A stretch of DNA of 64,000 nucleotides from Reinekea thalattae (GCF_008041945.1 NZ_VKAD01000001.1:2108001-2172000); one strand, 5' to 3'. Positions 8,279 to 18,522 are shown, numbered from the stretch's first letter. A program made the numbers and translations. Notes: generated by a model not told the origin, from the sequence alone.

Positions 8279-10105
8279 GTGAATACGCACGTTGAACACA
8301 AAAATCGTTTTTTACTGAACCTGATACAACAAAAAAAATGGTATTACTTGGGTTCGGTGTTAAGTGTTGGTTTAGCCAGTTATTTTTTGTATTTGGTACC
8401 TACCATTGGCCGTATCGCTATCGATCAAATTGTCAGCGACAGCGCAGCTGTTGATGGTGATTTAACAGCGCAACTTTTTGCACTCTTTACTTCTGTCCAC
8501 GAAAAGCCCGAGCAACTGCTGATGGCCGGGTTGGCCATTGTCTTGGTCACTGCCTTTGCTGGGCTATTCATGTACTTAAAAGATTATCTCGCTGCAACGG
8601 CGTGTGAAGATACCATTCAAACACTGCGCAATCGTCTGTTTGAGCATTTGCATAAATTAGATGAACGTTACCTCAGCAAAGCCGATAGCGGTGACCTAGT
8701 GCAACGCTGTACATCGGATATCGATACCTTGCGTGAATTTTTAACATTGCAGGTGATGAACATCGGCCGCACGGTCGTGTTGGCGCTGATCATGGTTCCG
8801 TTGATGTTTATGCAGCATGTTTGGATGTCGGTGTTGTCGTTATTTTTAGTGCCGGTAGTAATTTATTTTGCTTGTACGTTCTATGTTCGAATTCGAGGTT
8901 TGTTTCAGCAGGTCGATGACGCAGAAGGTGAGCTGACGACGATTGTGCAAGAAAACCTGACCGGCATTCGCGTTGTTCGAGCGTTCGCACGGCAACAGCA
9001 TGAGTGTGACAAGTTTGATCATTACAATCGAAAATACAGTGATTTGAATTACCGACTGCTGTGCATGCTCGCTAACTTTTGGTCGACGGCTGACATATTG
9101 TGTTTTTGTCAGAATGCTATTTTGCTGTTTGGCGGCGGTTGGCTGGTGGTGAATGATTATGTCTCGATCGGAACCTACTTTGCCTTTATCGGTTACATCA
9201 ACATGCTGATCTGGCCAATTCGTCAGTTGGGTGAGGAGTTGAGTGAAGCCGGTAAAGCAACGGTTGCAATCAATCGCATTCAGCAAATATTGGATGCGCC
9301 AGAAGAAGTTGAACAGCAATCGTTGGTTGATTTGCCAGATGATTTTACCGCCGATATTGAATTTGATTCGGTAAGCTTTTCATTTGATCAGCAAAAACCG
9401 GCATTAAACAATGTCAGCTTTAAGGTTGCGGCCGGCGAAACCATTGCCATTGTTGGCCCAACGGGCGCCGGTAAGTCAACTTTGATCCAACTGTTGATGC
9501 GTCTGCAAGATTACCAACAGGGTTCCATCACTGTTGGTGGTATCGAGCTGAATCGTATTGCGCGTCAACAGATTCGTCAGCGCATTAGCACTTTATTGCA
9601 AGAGCCGTTTTTATTCAGTCGCTCGTTGCGCGATAACATTAAGCTGGGGCATAAGTTGGCAACCGATGAGCAGATGGTTACCGCGGCCAGCGATGCTTCG
9701 GTGCACCACACAATTAAAGCATTTAAACAGGGTTATCAAACCCTTATTGGTGAGCGTGGCGTTAGCCTAAGCGGCGGTCAAAAGCAGCGCGTGACGTTAT
9801 CGAGAACGCTACTTAAAAAAGCAAAAATGCTGGTATTGGACGACACCTTAAGTGCCGTTGATTCTGATACGGAGCATAAAATTATTTCAGCCCTGCATAA
9901 AAAACGAGGTGAACAGACGCTGCTGATCATTACTCACCGCATCAGTGTTTGCCAACAGGCCGACCGTATCTTTGTGATGCAAGATGGTTGTTTGGTTGAT
10001 AGTGGCAGTCACCAAGCGTTGCTATCTCGGCCAGGGTTTTATCAACAGTTGTGGCAAATACAAGCCGATCAACAACAGGCTGCTGATCAGCCGAATTTGG
10101 TTTAA
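8279..10105 (+). CDS. ABC exporter half-transporter, degenerate-site subunit
   Basis: 608 residues: an exporter membrane domain with six spans (about 20-320) and an ATPase domain with Walker A GPTGAGKS, signature SLSGGQKQR and Walker B MLVLDD. The usual catalytic glutamate is aspartate here, as in MdlA and the degenerate halves of heterodimeric exporters. With the next gene it should form an inner-membrane exporter for drugs, lipids or peptides. I chose the GTG at 8279 because AAGGGA lies nine bases upstream. The longer frame from 8192 would run through the terminator hairpin. Two other members of such pairs, BmrC/BmrD, are under leader-peptide attenuation in Bacillus. Confidence 0.85.
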   Translation: MNTHVEHKNRFLLNLIQQKKWYYLGSVLSVGLASYFLYLVPTIGRIAIDQIVSDSAAVDGDLTAQLFALFTSVHEKPEQLLMAGLAIVLVTAFAGLFMYLKDYLAATACEDTIQTLRNRLFEHLHKLDERYLSKADSGDLVQRCTSDIDTLREFLTLQVMNIGRTVVLALIMVPLMFMQHVWMSVLSLFLVPVVIYFACTFYVRIRGLFQQVDDAEGELTTIVQENLTGIRVVRAFARQQHECDKFDHYNRKYSDLNYRLLCMLANFWSTADILCFCQNAILLFGGGWLVVNDYVSIGTYFAFIGYINMLIWPIRQLGEELSEAGKATVAINRIQQILDAPEEVEQQSLVDLPDDFTADIEFDSVSFSFDQQKPALNNVSFKVAAGETIAIVGPTGAGKSTLIQLLMRLQDYQQGSITVGGIELNRIARQQIRQRISTLLQEPFLFSRSLRDNIKLGHKLATDEQMVTAASDASVHHTIKAFKQGYQTLIGERGVSLSGGQKQRVTLSRTLLKKAKMLVLDDTLSAVDSDTEHKIISALHKKRGEQTLLIITHRISVCQQADRIFVMQDGCLVDSGSHQALLSRPGFYQQLWQIQADQQQAADQPNLV

Positions 10106-10114
10106 GGAGTGATG

Positions 10115-12043
10115 ATGAATACTCAAGATCAAACCGTACAAGCTGGCTCAGCGAACGACGCAGCCTCAGCTCAACAGAGCGCCGACAGCCAAATGGAAGA
10201 GATGCAAATCGACAACAGAGCGGCAGAAAACAGCACGCCAGCACAAAAGGGTGCTTGGAAACGATTGTTTTGGATGTGCTATCAGCCACATAAAAAACTA
10301 TTTCATAAGATCATATTTCTTGCACTCTGTTGCGCCATGATAGAAGCCAGCTTAACACTGGTAACTAAAGCGGTGGTTGATGACATGGTGGCTTTAGGGC
10401 CAGAGATTAATTTGCAAAAGTATGCGCTGCTGTACTTGGCGATGATTGCTGTATTTGTCAGCTGTATTCGTGCGTTTATCCGTATTACTGGCCGACTATC
10501 TTCTGAGTTGATGTACTCATTACGCAAACAAACCTTTGAGCACTTACAAAGTTTATCGTTTTCGTTTTTCGATAAGAATGCCGTCGGCTGGTTGTTGTCC
10601 CGTGTGACTTCAGACATCGCGCGTATTGCCAGAGTTATCGCTTGGGGCACGCTGGATTTATTTTGGGGAGTGCCCTTTATCATTGCCATCTTTACAGTGT
10701 TGTTGGTGTTGGATTTAAAAGTGGGCTTGACCGTTTTAGCGTTGTTCCCGTTATTGGTCGCAGTGGCGTGGCTTTTTAATACCAAAATTCTTAAAAGTTC
10801 ACGCAAGGTTAGGCGCACTAACAGCCGGCTCACCGCTATCTACAATGAAAGTATTGCCGGTATTCAAACCAGCAAGGTGTTGAACCGAGAGCAGGAGAAT
10901 TTGCAGGCATTTAAGGTTGATAGCGCGATGATGCACAAACAGTCGAAGCACAACCTGCTGTTAACCTCTGCGTTTTATCCGTTTATTAATCTGTTTATCT
11001 CTGTCGCCATCGGTGTTGGTCTGTGGCTTGGCGGCATCGAGGTATTGGTTGGTACGTTAACGCTGGGCTCGTTAGTGGCCTTTATGACTTATGCCAGAAT
11101 GTTGATGGATCCAATGTTAGAGGTTTCTGGAAAATTAGCAGAATTACAACGAACCACTGCCTGTGTCGAGCGAGTGGTTGGGCTGCTGGATGTTGAGCCA
11201 GAGATCAGCGATTCGCACTACGTGCGCCAAAAGATGGTGAATGCGATGGCGGCCGGTAGTAATGTCATTGATGGTGGTGATGAGACTATAAGCAGCATTG
11301 AATTCAATGATGTGAGTTTTGCTTATAAACAAAACGAGCCGGTGTTGTCGTCGTTTAATTTTAAAACAGAGGCAGGCAAAACCATCGCATTGGTTGGTGC
11401 AACCGGCAGTGGTAAATCGACTATCGTGAATTTATTGGCTCGCTTTTATGAACCGACGTCTGGCGAGCTTAAAATAAATGGTCTCGATTATCGTCAGCGC
11501 AGTTTGGCCTGGTTGCAATCCAATTTCGGCATTGTGCTGCAAACGCCGTTCTTATTTACTGGCAGTGTTGCGTCTAATATTCGCTACGGTAAGTTGGATG
11601 CCAGCGATGAAGAGGTGATCGCTGCAGCGAAGGCGGTCAACGCGCATGAGTTGATCATGAAGATGGAACATGGCTATCAAACGCAGGTTCAGGAAGGTGG
11701 CAACAACTTATCGACTGGGCAAAAGCAATTAATCTCCTTTGCTCGTGCCATTATTCATAATCCACAGATATTAATTATGGATGAGGCAACATCGTCGGTT
11801 GACACACAAACTGAGCATCTGTTGCAGCAAAGCTTAAAGGCGGTTTTAAAAGGCCGAACCAGCTTTGTCATTGCGCATCGACTATCGACCATTCGCGCGG
11901 CCGATGAAATTTTGGTAATCGATAAGGGCGAGTTGATTGAGCAAGGTGACCACCAGGCTTTGATGAATAAGCAGGGTGTTTATTATGGGCTCTATCAAAA
12001 ACAATTTCAGACTGAGCAGCAGGCATCCTTGTTGACTCAATAA
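10115..12043 (+). CDS. ABC exporter half-transporter, consensus-site subunit
   Basis: 642 residues: a glutamine- and alanine-rich N-terminal tail of about 40 residues, six membrane spans, then an ATPase domain with Walker A GATGSGKS and Walker B ILIMDEATSSVD carrying the full catalytic glutamate. The signature reads LSTGQ, one change from LSGGQ and similar to MdlB. It is the partner of the preceding gene, only nine bases away. Of the starts GTG 10109, ATG 10112 and ATG 10115, the last is best spaced from AAGGAG (10104-10109). The sulfatase follows 20 bases later with its own good ribosome site. Confidence 0.87.
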   Translation: MNTQDQTVQAGSANDAASAQQSADSQMEEMQIDNRAAENSTPAQKGAWKRLFWMCYQPHKKLFHKIIFLALCCAMIEASLTLVTKAVVDDMVALGPEINLQKYALLYLAMIAVFVSCIRAFIRITGRLSSELMYSLRKQTFEHLQSLSFSFFDKNAVGWLLSRVTSDIARIARVIAWGTLDLFWGVPFIIAIFTVLLVLDLKVGLTVLALFPLLVAVAWLFNTKILKSSRKVRRTNSRLTAIYNESIAGIQTSKVLNREQENLQAFKVDSAMMHKQSKHNLLLTSAFYPFINLFISVAIGVGLWLGGIEVLVGTLTLGSLVAFMTYARMLMDPMLEVSGKLAELQRTTACVERVVGLLDVEPEISDSHYVRQKMVNAMAAGSNVIDGGDETISSIEFNDVSFAYKQNEPVLSSFNFKTEAGKTIALVGATGSGKSTIVNLLARFYEPTSGELKINGLDYRQRSLAWLQSNFGIVLQTPFLFTGSVASNIRYGKLDASDEEVIAAAKAVNAHELIMKMEHGYQTQVQEGGNNLSTGQKQLISFARAIIHNPQILIMDEATSSVDTQTEHLLQQSLKAVLKGRTSFVIAHRLSTIRAADEILVIDKGELIEQGDHQALMNKQGVYYGLYQKQFQTEQQASLLTQ

Positions 12044-12063
12044 CAAAAGCAGGAGGTACGATA

Positions 12064-13365
12064 ATGAGTGTTCATCCTAGTGGGCTAATCTTGGTTGTGT
12101 TTTCGCTGCTAGCCAGTGTTGTTAGCGCCGACGATCAACCCAATATTTTGCTTATTATTGCTGATGACATGGGTGTCGATGCCTCTGCTTGTTATTCGTT
12201 GGGCGATCAACAGGCGAATATGCCCACCATTGAGGCTATGTGTCAGCGTGGCAAGGTGTTTGAAAATGCCTATGCAGCGCCCTTGTGCTCACCGACACGG
12301 GCGACGATTATGTCGGGCCAATATGGTTTTCGCACCGGTGTTGGTTCGGCCATTACCAAGCTTAATGCACAGGGGTTATCGACTGATACCCCCAGTCTTT
12401 TCGATCTCCTCGCTGACACCGATTACAGTGCCAATGTAATCGGCAAGTGGCATTTGGCTGGAATGGATGAAGGCTTCGACCACCCAGCTGCTTTAGGTGT
12501 TGAAGAATTTTGGGGCTTGTTCAGCGGTTCATTGAAAGACTATCAACATTGGACGGCGGTGTCCGCTGGTAAAGAGGAATCGGTAAATGAATACGCAACC
12601 ACAGCCATTACCGATCAGGCTTTAAGCTGGATTGGCGAACAGCAAAATCCTTGGTTTTTGTGGCTAGCCTATACTGCGCCGCATACACCATTCCATTTGC
12701 CTCCGAGCGATCTACACAGCGCGACTGACTTAACTGGTGGCACTCAGGCGGATATCAATAAAAACCCTACCGCCTATTACAACGCCATGCTGCAAGCATT
12801 AGATACAGAAATCGGCCGACTACTGGCTTCAATGTCGGCTGATGAACGTGAAAATACCATCGTTATGTTTATCGGTGATAACGGTACGCCTGGCCGAGTA
12901 GCGCGTTCCGTTTATGGCGCTAAACGAGCCAAGGGTTCTATCTATGAAGGTGGCGTGCATGTGCCATTTATTGTTTCTGGCCCCAATATCGAGCCCGGTC
13001 GCATGACCGATTTAGTACAAACATCGGATCTGTTTAGTACCATTGCCAGCTTAGCTGGAGTTCGAGTGAGCCAGCCAGATAGCTTTGATTTTAGTCCGGC
13101 ACTTTATGGCGATAAGAGCGCACGAGATTATATTTATGTTGAACATTTTGGAGTCGCGAGTTCGCAGCAGCGAGCCAATGTTTATGGTTGGGCGATTCGT
13201 CAGGGTGATTATAAGCTGTTGCAAAAACAGGATGCTGAGTCTGAGCTCTACAACTTAGCGACAGATCCTTATGAACATGAGGATTTATTCGCCGATGGTA
13301 AGTCTAATCAAGAATTGGTGATTGAAGCTAATATCATGGCTATTTATCAGGCGATAAAAAAGTGA
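12064..13365 (+). CDS. Secreted arylsulfatase-like sulfatase
   Basis: 433 residues with a signal peptide (about 1-22). The sulfatase core has the metal pair ADD at 33-35, the CSPTRATIMSG motif with Cys75 that becomes formylglycine, and the C-terminal metal motif GDNGTPG. It hydrolyses sulfate esters in the periplasm or outside the cell; the substrate is unknown. No formylglycine-generating enzyme or anaerobic maturase lies in the window, so one must be elsewhere for activity. AGGAGG is placed correctly. Being third in an exporter operon is unusual for a sulfatase and hints at a shared, unknown substrate. The ahpF terminator overlaps its stop codon. Confidence 0.82.
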   Translation: MSVHPSGLILVVFSLLASVVSADDQPNILLIIADDMGVDASACYSLGDQQANMPTIEAMCQRGKVFENAYAAPLCSPTRATIMSGQYGFRTGVGSAITKLNAQGLSTDTPSLFDLLADTDYSANVIGKWHLAGMDEGFDHPAALGVEEFWGLFSGSLKDYQHWTAVSAGKEESVNEYATTAITDQALSWIGEQQNPWFLWLAYTAPHTPFHLPPSDLHSATDLTGGTQADINKNPTAYYNAMLQALDTEIGRLLASMSADERENTIVMFIGDNGTPGRVARSVYGAKRAKGSIYEGGVHVPFIVSGPNIEPGRMTDLVQTSDLFSTIASLAGVRVSQPDSFDFSPALYGDKSARDYIYVEHFGVASSQQRANVYGWAIRQGDYKLLQKQDAESELYNLATDPYEHEDLFADGKSNQELVIEANIMAIYQAIKK

Positions 13366-13389
13366 CTTGAAGCCTGAGCTTCAAGTCAC
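13354..13389 (-). terminator. Terminator of ahpF, overlapping the sulfatase 3' end
   Basis: A perfect 12-bp stem (GTGACTTGAAGC and its complement, 13362-13389) with a four-base loop. A run of T follows only when read on the minus strand. The sulfatase stop codon lies inside the left arm. Confidence 0.8.
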
Positions 13390-13450
13390 AAGGTGGTGCT
13401 AATGAAGAAGGTACACAGCTAAGAAGCTAAGCTCTTAGCTGTTTTATTAC

Positions 13451-15007
13451 TTAACCGCGCAGTAGGTAGTCGTATGCGGCAAGGGCTGCTTTCGCGCCTT
13501 CACCCATGGCAATGACGATTTGCTTATAAGGCACGGTGGTGACATCACCAGCGGCATAAATGCCCGGCTCGCTGGTTTCGCCTTTTTCGTTAATCTCAAC
13601 TTCGCCATAGGCAGTACGATCAACAACGCCTTCCAAGAAAGAGCTGTTAGGCACCAAACCAATTTGTACGAAGACGCCAGCAAGGTCGACGCGACGAATA
13701 TCGCTGGTGGCACGGTCTTGGTAATCGATACCAATAACTTTACCGCCTTCGGCGACGACTTCTTTTGTTGCTGCGTTTTTAATAATGCTGATGTTGTCGC
13801 GCTTTTCAGCTTGGTCAATCAGTACTTGGTCAGCTTTTAATTCCGGCGCAAATTCTAAAACGGTTACCGACTTAACAATACCGGCTAAATCCAGAGCCGC
13901 CTCGATACCGGAGTTACCACCACCGACAACCGCAATGTCTTTACCCTTAAAGAACGGGCCGTCACAGTGTGGACAGTAAGCAACGCCTTGGCCGATGTTT
14001 TCTTTTTCGCCAGGAACACCAAGTTCACGCCATTTAGCACCAGTAGCGATGATGATGGTTTTGGCTTCGATAACTTCACCAGATGAAAGAGTGACTTTTT
14101 TAACGTCGCCTTTTTCAATTGACTCAACACGGAAGTGCTCACGCTTAGTGATGTTGTAGTCGTTCATATGTTGCAACAGGTTGTTAGAAAGCTCAGGGCC
14201 TGTTGTTTTAGAAACCGAGATTAGGTTTTCGATACCCATCGTATCTTGTACCTGACCACCAAAACGGTCAGCAACAATGGTAACTGCCAAGCCTTTACGT
14301 GCTAAATAGATAGCCGCTGCAGCACCGGCTGGGCCACCGCCAATTACGACGGAATCTTGCAGTGGTAGCTGCTCTGCTGGTGCCGTTGCTTGCGCAATAT
14401 TCGGATACTGAGCAATGAGTTTTTCAATAATTTGAGCGGTATCGATCTTACCGTTGGCAAAGCTTTCACCGTTGAGATAAACCGACGGCACACCTTGAAT
14501 ATTTCGCTCTTCAATGACTTCTTTAAATAATCCACCATCGATCATTTCTGATTGGATGTTTGGATTAAGTACGGCAAATTGGTTCAGCGTCTGCACAACT
14601 TCTGGGCAGTTGTGGCAAGAAAGGCTGATGAAGACTTCAAATTTAAGCGGCTCGCTGATGCTGCGTACTAAGCTTTTAATGTTTTCGTCGAGTTTCTGTG
14701 GCTCGGTGTCAGCATGTAAAACCGCCAAGACTAAAGAATTAAACTCGTGACCACCGGGAATACCAGAAAATAAAATGCCGGTGGATTGGCCGTCAACTTC
14801 AATTTGGAAGGTAATGGGACTGCGTGCAACATCACTGATGTCGCGTTCTTCAAAGCTGAGTTTGTCGGAGGCAGAAACGAAGCCTTGTAAAAAATCAACA
14901 AGTTCGGCGCGTTTGCTGTGTTCGCCTGTGTTTAATACCAGGCTAACAGAGCGAGAAAGATTTGCTGTGTAGCTTTTAAGTGCAGATAAAATGTCGTTCG
15001 TTAACAT
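13451..15007 (-). CDS. ahpF: Alkyl hydroperoxide reductase subunit F
   Basis: 518 residues. The N-terminal tandem thioredoxin fold has a CHNC redox pair near 130. An FAD/NADH thioredoxin-reductase-like body has [10 protein letters not shown] near 215 and the CPHC pair near 344. The protein moves electrons from NADH to AhpC, which reduces hydrogen peroxide and organic peroxides in the cytosol. It lies downstream of ahpC on the same strand, past a hairpin that should lower its expression. AAAGG seven bases upstream supports the start. Confidence 0.95.
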   Translation of the reverse strand: MLTNDILSALKSYTANLSRSVSLVLNTGEHSKRAELVDFLQGFVSASDKLSFEERDISDVARSPITFQIEVDGQSTGILFSGIPGGHEFNSLVLAVLHADTEPQKLDENIKSLVRSISEPLKFEVFISLSCHNCPEVVQTLNQFAVLNPNIQSEMIDGGLFKEVIEERNIQGVPSVYLNGESFANGKIDTAQIIEKLIAQYPNIAQATAPAEQLPLQDSVVIGGGPAGAAAAIYLARKGLAVTIVADRFGGQVQDTMGIENLISVSKTTGPELSNNLLQHMNDYNITKREHFRVESIEKGDVKKVTLSSGEVIEAKTIIIATGAKWRELGVPGEKENIGQGVAYCPHCDGPFFKGKDIAVVGGGNSGIEAALDLAGIVKSVTVLEFAPELKADQVLIDQAEKRDNISIIKNAATKEVVAEGGKVIGIDYQDRATSDIRRVDLAGVFVQIGLVPNSSFLEGVVDRTAYGEVEINEKGETSEPGIYAAGDVTTVPYKQIVIAMGEGAKAALAAYDYLLRG

Positions 15008-15087
15008 GGTTAAACCTTTAAAGTGCAGTAGACCCTACGTTTTAACGCATAGTTAAAAAGACGTATTGTCTAAAATCATGTTTGTTA

Positions 15088-15118
15088 AAAAATTAAGGCG
15101 GCTGAATAGCCGCCTTTT
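15088..15118 (-). terminator. Hairpin terminator between ahpC and ahpF
   Basis: AAGGCGGCT/AGCCGCCTT stem (15095-15116). Read on the minus strand it is followed by a T-rich run. Partial read-through would give more AhpC than AhpF. Confidence 0.8.
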
Positions 15119-15133
15119 AGCTATCGAACTAGC

Positions 15134-15697
15134 TTAGATTTTACCAACTAGGTCTAGGCTAGGCGTTAGAGTTGCTTCGCCTTCTTCCCATGCTGCTGGG
15201 CAAACTTCGCCGTCATGGTTTTGAACATACTGAGCCGCTTTAACTTTACGTAGCATGTCTTTTGCAGAACGACCGATACCTAGGTCGTGGATTTCAGCAA
15301 CTTTAACAACACCTTCTGGGTTTGCTAAGAAAGTACCACGTAATGCTTGGCCTGCTTCTTCGATCATGATGTCGAAGCCACGAGTGATCGCGCCAGTCGG
15401 ATCGCCGATCATTGGGTAGTTGATTTTGCCAATCGCTTCACTGTGTTCGTGCCATGCAGCGTGAACGAAGTGGGTGTCAGTAGAAACAGAGTAAACTTCA
15501 ACATCTAGGGCTTTTAGTTCGTCGTAAATTTTAGCCATGTCTTCAAGTTCAGTCGGGCAAACAAAGGTGAAGTCTGCAGGGTAGAACAAGAAGATCGACC
15601 ATTTACCTTTAACGTCTTCTGATGAAATGGTTTTGAATTCACCATTGTGGAACGCTTCAGCGGTAAACTGAGGGATCTCTTTATTAATAATAGACAT
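15134..15697 (-). CDS. ahpC: Peroxiredoxin AhpC
   Basis: 187 residues, the full length of the typical 2-Cys AhpC/Prx1 group. The peroxidatic cysteine is in [10 protein letters not shown] near 47, and the resolving cysteine in GEVCPAAW near 165. It reduces hydrogen peroxide, alkyl peroxides and peroxynitrite, and is recycled by AhpF. GGAG lies eight bases before the start. The divergent oxyR gene, 170 bp away, is its expected regulator. Confidence 0.97.
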   Translation of the reverse strand: MSIINKEIPQFTAEAFHNGEFKTISSEDVKGKWSIFLFYPADFTFVCPTELEDMAKIYDELKALDVEVYSVSTDTHFVHAAWHEHSEAIGKINYPMIGDPTGAITRGFDIMIEEAGQALRGTFLANPEGVVKVAEIHDLGIGRSAKDMLRKVKAAQYVQNHDGEVCPAAWEEGEATLTPSLDLVGKI

Positions 15698-15867
15698 GCA
15701 TATACTCCATTAGCTTAGTTAGTTTAATTAGGCTGAAAAACATTGATCAGCATTGATGAGGATAATAAGGTTGTTTGAATCTTTGTTGAATTAGAATTAT
15801 TAAATATTGATGTTCGATTTTTTCGAATGTATAAAGCACTTAGTATTCTAGGATTCGGTTCATCTAT
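15698..15867. promoter_or_regulatory. ahpC/oxyR divergent control region
   Basis: An AT-rich 170-bp region between divergent ahpC and oxyR. An OxyR site is expected from the arrangement, but I could not pick out a convincing four-box OxyR motif by eye. The region also has a TTGAT-rich stretch near 15738-15760. Confidence 0.45.
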
Positions 15868-16773
15868 ATGATTTCGCTAAAACAGCTCAATTATGCACTC
15901 GCTGTATCGCAAACACGTCACTTCAGAAAAGCATCGCAGCTGTGTAACGTATCACAGTCGGCGCTCAGTTCAGCAATATCAGAACTAGAATCGCAGCTTA
16001 ATGTACAGATTTTTGAGCGAGACAACAAAAAGGTTTTGCTGACCCCGCTTGGCGAGCAGATATTAGAGCGAGCTCAGCAGGTGATGACACAGATTGATGA
16101 TATCGAGCAGCTGGCAAAAAGCCACACCAAACCGTTGAGTCAGCCGATGAGTTTAGGTGCAATCCCGACCATTGGCCCTTATCTGCTACCGCAAGTGTTA
16201 CCCGCCTTACGCAGTGCTTACCCCGACTTAGAGCTAACCATCGTCGAAGAGCAATCTTCGGTCCTGGTTGAAAAAGTAAAAAGAGGCGAGCTCGATACGG
16301 CGGTTTTGGCATTGCCTTTTGATACCGACGGTCTTCTGTGTTTTGAGTTTTGGCAGGAAGACTTTTTTGCACTGAGCCATAAAGATCTGCAACCAGCAGA
16401 TGTGAATAGTATCGATCGTGAGCAGCTGCAAAAGTCTAAGCTGTTATTGTTAAAAGAAGGTCATTGTTTAACCGACCATGCGTTAGATGTTTGCAAAATA
16501 CCACGCCCTAAAAATGAGAAAACACTCGCCGGAACCAGCCTGTACACGCTAGTTCAAATGGTGGCAGGTAAGATGGGGACCACGCTGGTACCAGAAATGG
16601 CGTTGCCTTTTTTGTTACCGCACAACCCTGAGTTGCGAGCTTTTCGTTTGGCAGAGCAAGGGCCGCACCGTCGCCTTGCTTTCATTGTCAGGCCTAATTA
16701 TGCCGGCTTATCGAGTGTTGAATTACTGAAAAAATTGTTTGTTGGTCAGCTGTCGCTAAATGCACAGAGTTGA
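15868..16773 (+). CDS. oxyR: Peroxide-sensing LysR-type regulator OxyR
   Basis: 301 residues: LysR helix-turn-helix at 1-60 and a two-lobed regulatory domain. The redox cysteines are at 200 and 209 within EGHCLTDHALDVC, matching Cys199/Cys208 of the E. coli protein, which form a disulfide under peroxide. It should activate ahpC, ahpF and other defence genes. It is divergent from ahpC. The ribosome site is weak, as is common for this gene. Confidence 0.93.
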   Translation: MISLKQLNYALAVSQTRHFRKASQLCNVSQSALSSAISELESQLNVQIFERDNKKVLLTPLGEQILERAQQVMTQIDDIEQLAKSHTKPLSQPMSLGAIPTIGPYLLPQVLPALRSAYPDLELTIVEEQSSVLVEKVKRGELDTAVLALPFDTDGLLCFEFWQEDFFALSHKDLQPADVNSIDREQLQKSKLLLLKEGHCLTDHALDVCKIPRPKNEKTLAGTSLYTLVQMVAGKMGTTLVPEMALPFLLPHNPELRAFRLAEQGPHRRLAFIVRPNYAGLSSVELLKKLFVGQLSLNAQS

Positions 16774-16866
16774 TCGTTTTTTTCGATGCTGAGCTGCTAA
16801 TTTAAGCGATAGCTAATCTCATCTGAGTGCTAAATACTAACTCGGGTCAGCCACGGGAATAGAAAC

Positions 16867-17025
16867 ATGACTCAGTATCAGGACTCAAAAAAACAACTCG
16901 TAAAAACCAACACCGTTAAGCACAGCATGTCAGTGAATGACTGCAATTACACAGATAATTATTACGGTGATTGTGTTTGTCTGACTGCTCAGCTAAAACC
17001 AGCCGAGAAAAAGAAGCGCGCGTAA
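16867..17025 (+). CDS. Small ORF of 52 residues, unknown function
   Basis: Between oxyR and rho lies an ATG-started ORF of 52 codons closed by a long terminator hairpin 16 bases later. The peptide is polar with a lysine-rich end (PAEKKKRA). Its middle has three cysteines and many tyrosines and asparagines (NDCNYTDNYYGDCVC), which could bind metal or form a disulfide. The ribosome site is weak (CGGGAAT about 10 bases upstream). I recognise no family. A non-coding RNA ending at the same terminator is the alternative. Confidence 0.45.
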   Translation: MTQYQDSKKQLVKTNTVKHSMSVNDCNYTDNYYGDCVCLTAQLKPAEKKKRA

Positions 17026-17040
17026 GCGGCTAAAAGAACC

Positions 17041-17099
17041 AAAGCCCCCAGTTAAGCGAGAGTCACTAAATGAGTGATCCGTTAGCTGGGGGCTTTTTT
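17041..17099 (+). terminator. Long terminator after the 52-codon ORF
   Basis: AAAGCCCCCAG and CTGGGGGCTTTTTT form the base of a hairpin about 58 bases long with an inner TCACT/AGTGA stem. The T run favours plus-strand transcription, so a transcript separate from rho ends here. Confidence 0.85.
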
Positions 17100-17118
17100 A
17101 GATGAGCTAAGGCTGCAA

Positions 17119-18375
17119 TTAGCCTTTCATGCTGTTAAAGAATTCATCGTTGGTTTTGGTCTGTTTCAATTTACCAATTAAGAATTCAATAGCCGCAACA
17201 TCTTCCATCTCTGCTAATAACTTACGCAGAATCCACATGCGTTGCAGTTCTTCTGGCGAGGTTAGCTTATCTTCACGGCGTGTGCCTGAACGGCGAATAT
17301 TGATAGCAGGGAAGATTCGTTTTTCTGCAATCTTACGATCTAAATGCACTTCCATGTTACCGGTGCCTTTAAATTCTTCGTAGATCACTTCATCCATTTT
17401 AGAGCCAGTATCTACTAGCGCTGTTGCAATAATGGTTAGCGAGCCACCTTCTTCGATATTTCGTGCGGCACCAAAGAATCGCTTAGGGCGTTCTAATGCG
17501 TTGGCGTCAACACCACCAGTCAGTACCTTACCGGAGCTTGGTACAATAGTGTTGTAGGCACGAGCCAGACGAGTAATAGAGTCCAAAAGAATAATAACGT
17601 CGCGCTTGTGTTCTACTAAACGTTTGGCCTTTTCGATAACCATTTCGGCGACCTGAACGTGACGAGCAGGCGGTTCATCGAATGTAGAAGCAACCACTTC
17701 GCCGCGAACAGAACGCTGCATTTCAGTCACTTCTTCTGGGCGTTCATCAATCAATAAAACCATTAGGTCGGCATCGGGTGCATCGCGAGAAATCGCTTGA
17801 GCAACGTTCTGCAGCATAATGGTTTTACCGGCTTTAGGCGGCGAAACAATCAAGCCGCGTTGGCCTTTACCAATAGGTGAAGCTAAATCTAGGATACGAC
17901 CTGCCATATCTTCTGTTGCGCCGTTACCGGTTTCGAGTACTAGGCGGCTGTCAGGGAATAATGGTGTCAGGTTTTCGAATAAAATTTTATTTTTTGCGTT
18001 TTCTAGCGGCGCGAAGTTGATGGTATCAACCTTGAGTAGCGCGAAATAGCGTTCGCCATCTTTAGGTGGGCGAATCTTACCGGCAATGGTATCACCGGTT
18101 CTTAAATTAAAACGTCGAATCTGGCTAGGTGAGACATAGATGTCATCTGGACCTGCAAGGTAGGAAGCTGCTGCCGAGCGCAAAAAGCCAAATCCGTCCT
18201 GTAATATTTCTAAAACACCATCACCGTAAATATCTTCGCCGCTTTTCGCATGGCGCTTTAATATGGTGAAAATTAAGTCTTGTTTGCGGGTTCGATTGAT
18301 ATTTTCGAGCCCCATGCTTTTTGCAATGTCTAACAGTTCAGGAACTGCTTTGGTTTTTAGGTCACTAAGATTCAT
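17119..18375 (-). CDS. rho: Transcription termination factor Rho
   Basis: 418 residues, one less than the E. coli protein. The N-terminal RNA-binding part has a cold-shock-like fold with DGFGFLRS near 64. The ATPase has a Walker A variant SPPKAGKT near 180 and Walker [12 protein letters not shown]. The hexamer loads on unstructured RNA and strips off RNA polymerase. A clear sigma-70 promoter lies about 95 bp upstream, leaving a leader of about 88 bases. Rho is often autoregulated through its leader, but nothing specific can be shown here. Upstream trxA and hemB are in the order seen in Pseudomonas. Confidence 0.98.
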   Translation of the reverse strand: MNLSDLKTKAVPELLDIAKSMGLENINRTRKQDLIFTILKRHAKSGEDIYGDGVLEILQDGFGFLRSAAASYLAGPDDIYVSPSQIRRFNLRTGDTIAGKIRPPKDGERYFALLKVDTINFAPLENAKNKILFENLTPLFPDSRLVLETGNGATEDMAGRILDLASPIGKGQRGLIVSPPKAGKTIMLQNVAQAISRDAPDADLMVLLIDERPEEVTEMQRSVRGEVVASTFDEPPARHVQVAEMVIEKAKRLVEHKRDVIILLDSITRLARAYNTIVPSSGKVLTGGVDANALERPKRFFGAARNIEEGGSLTIIATALVDTGSKMDEVIYEEFKGTGNMEVHLDRKIAEKRIFPAINIRRSGTRREDKLTSPEELQRMWILRKLLAEMEDVAAIEFLIGKLKQTKTNDEFFNSMKG

Positions 18376-18469
18376 AGATATTTGGCTTGAAATGGCAGGA
18401 GCGAGAAGCTCGGTAGGTTTAGTTGATTCGAATTATTGTTTGCTGGCTAAAATAATTAGCAATAAATTT

Positions 18470-18498
18470 ACTATAGGCTCAGCAGGGAGTTCTGTCTA
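18470..18498 (-). promoter_or_regulatory. rho promoter
   Basis: On the minus strand TAGACA (18498-18493), 17 bases, TATAGT (18475-18470). This is a near-consensus sigma-70 promoter; transcription should start near 18463. Confidence 0.6.
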
Positions 18499-18522
18499 GA
18501 TGTTATTTGCTTGATCAAAGTA

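Noticed and set aside
8846-9319. 157-codon minus-strand frame inside the first exporter gene
   Set aside because: Shadow of a well-conserved membrane and ATPase region.
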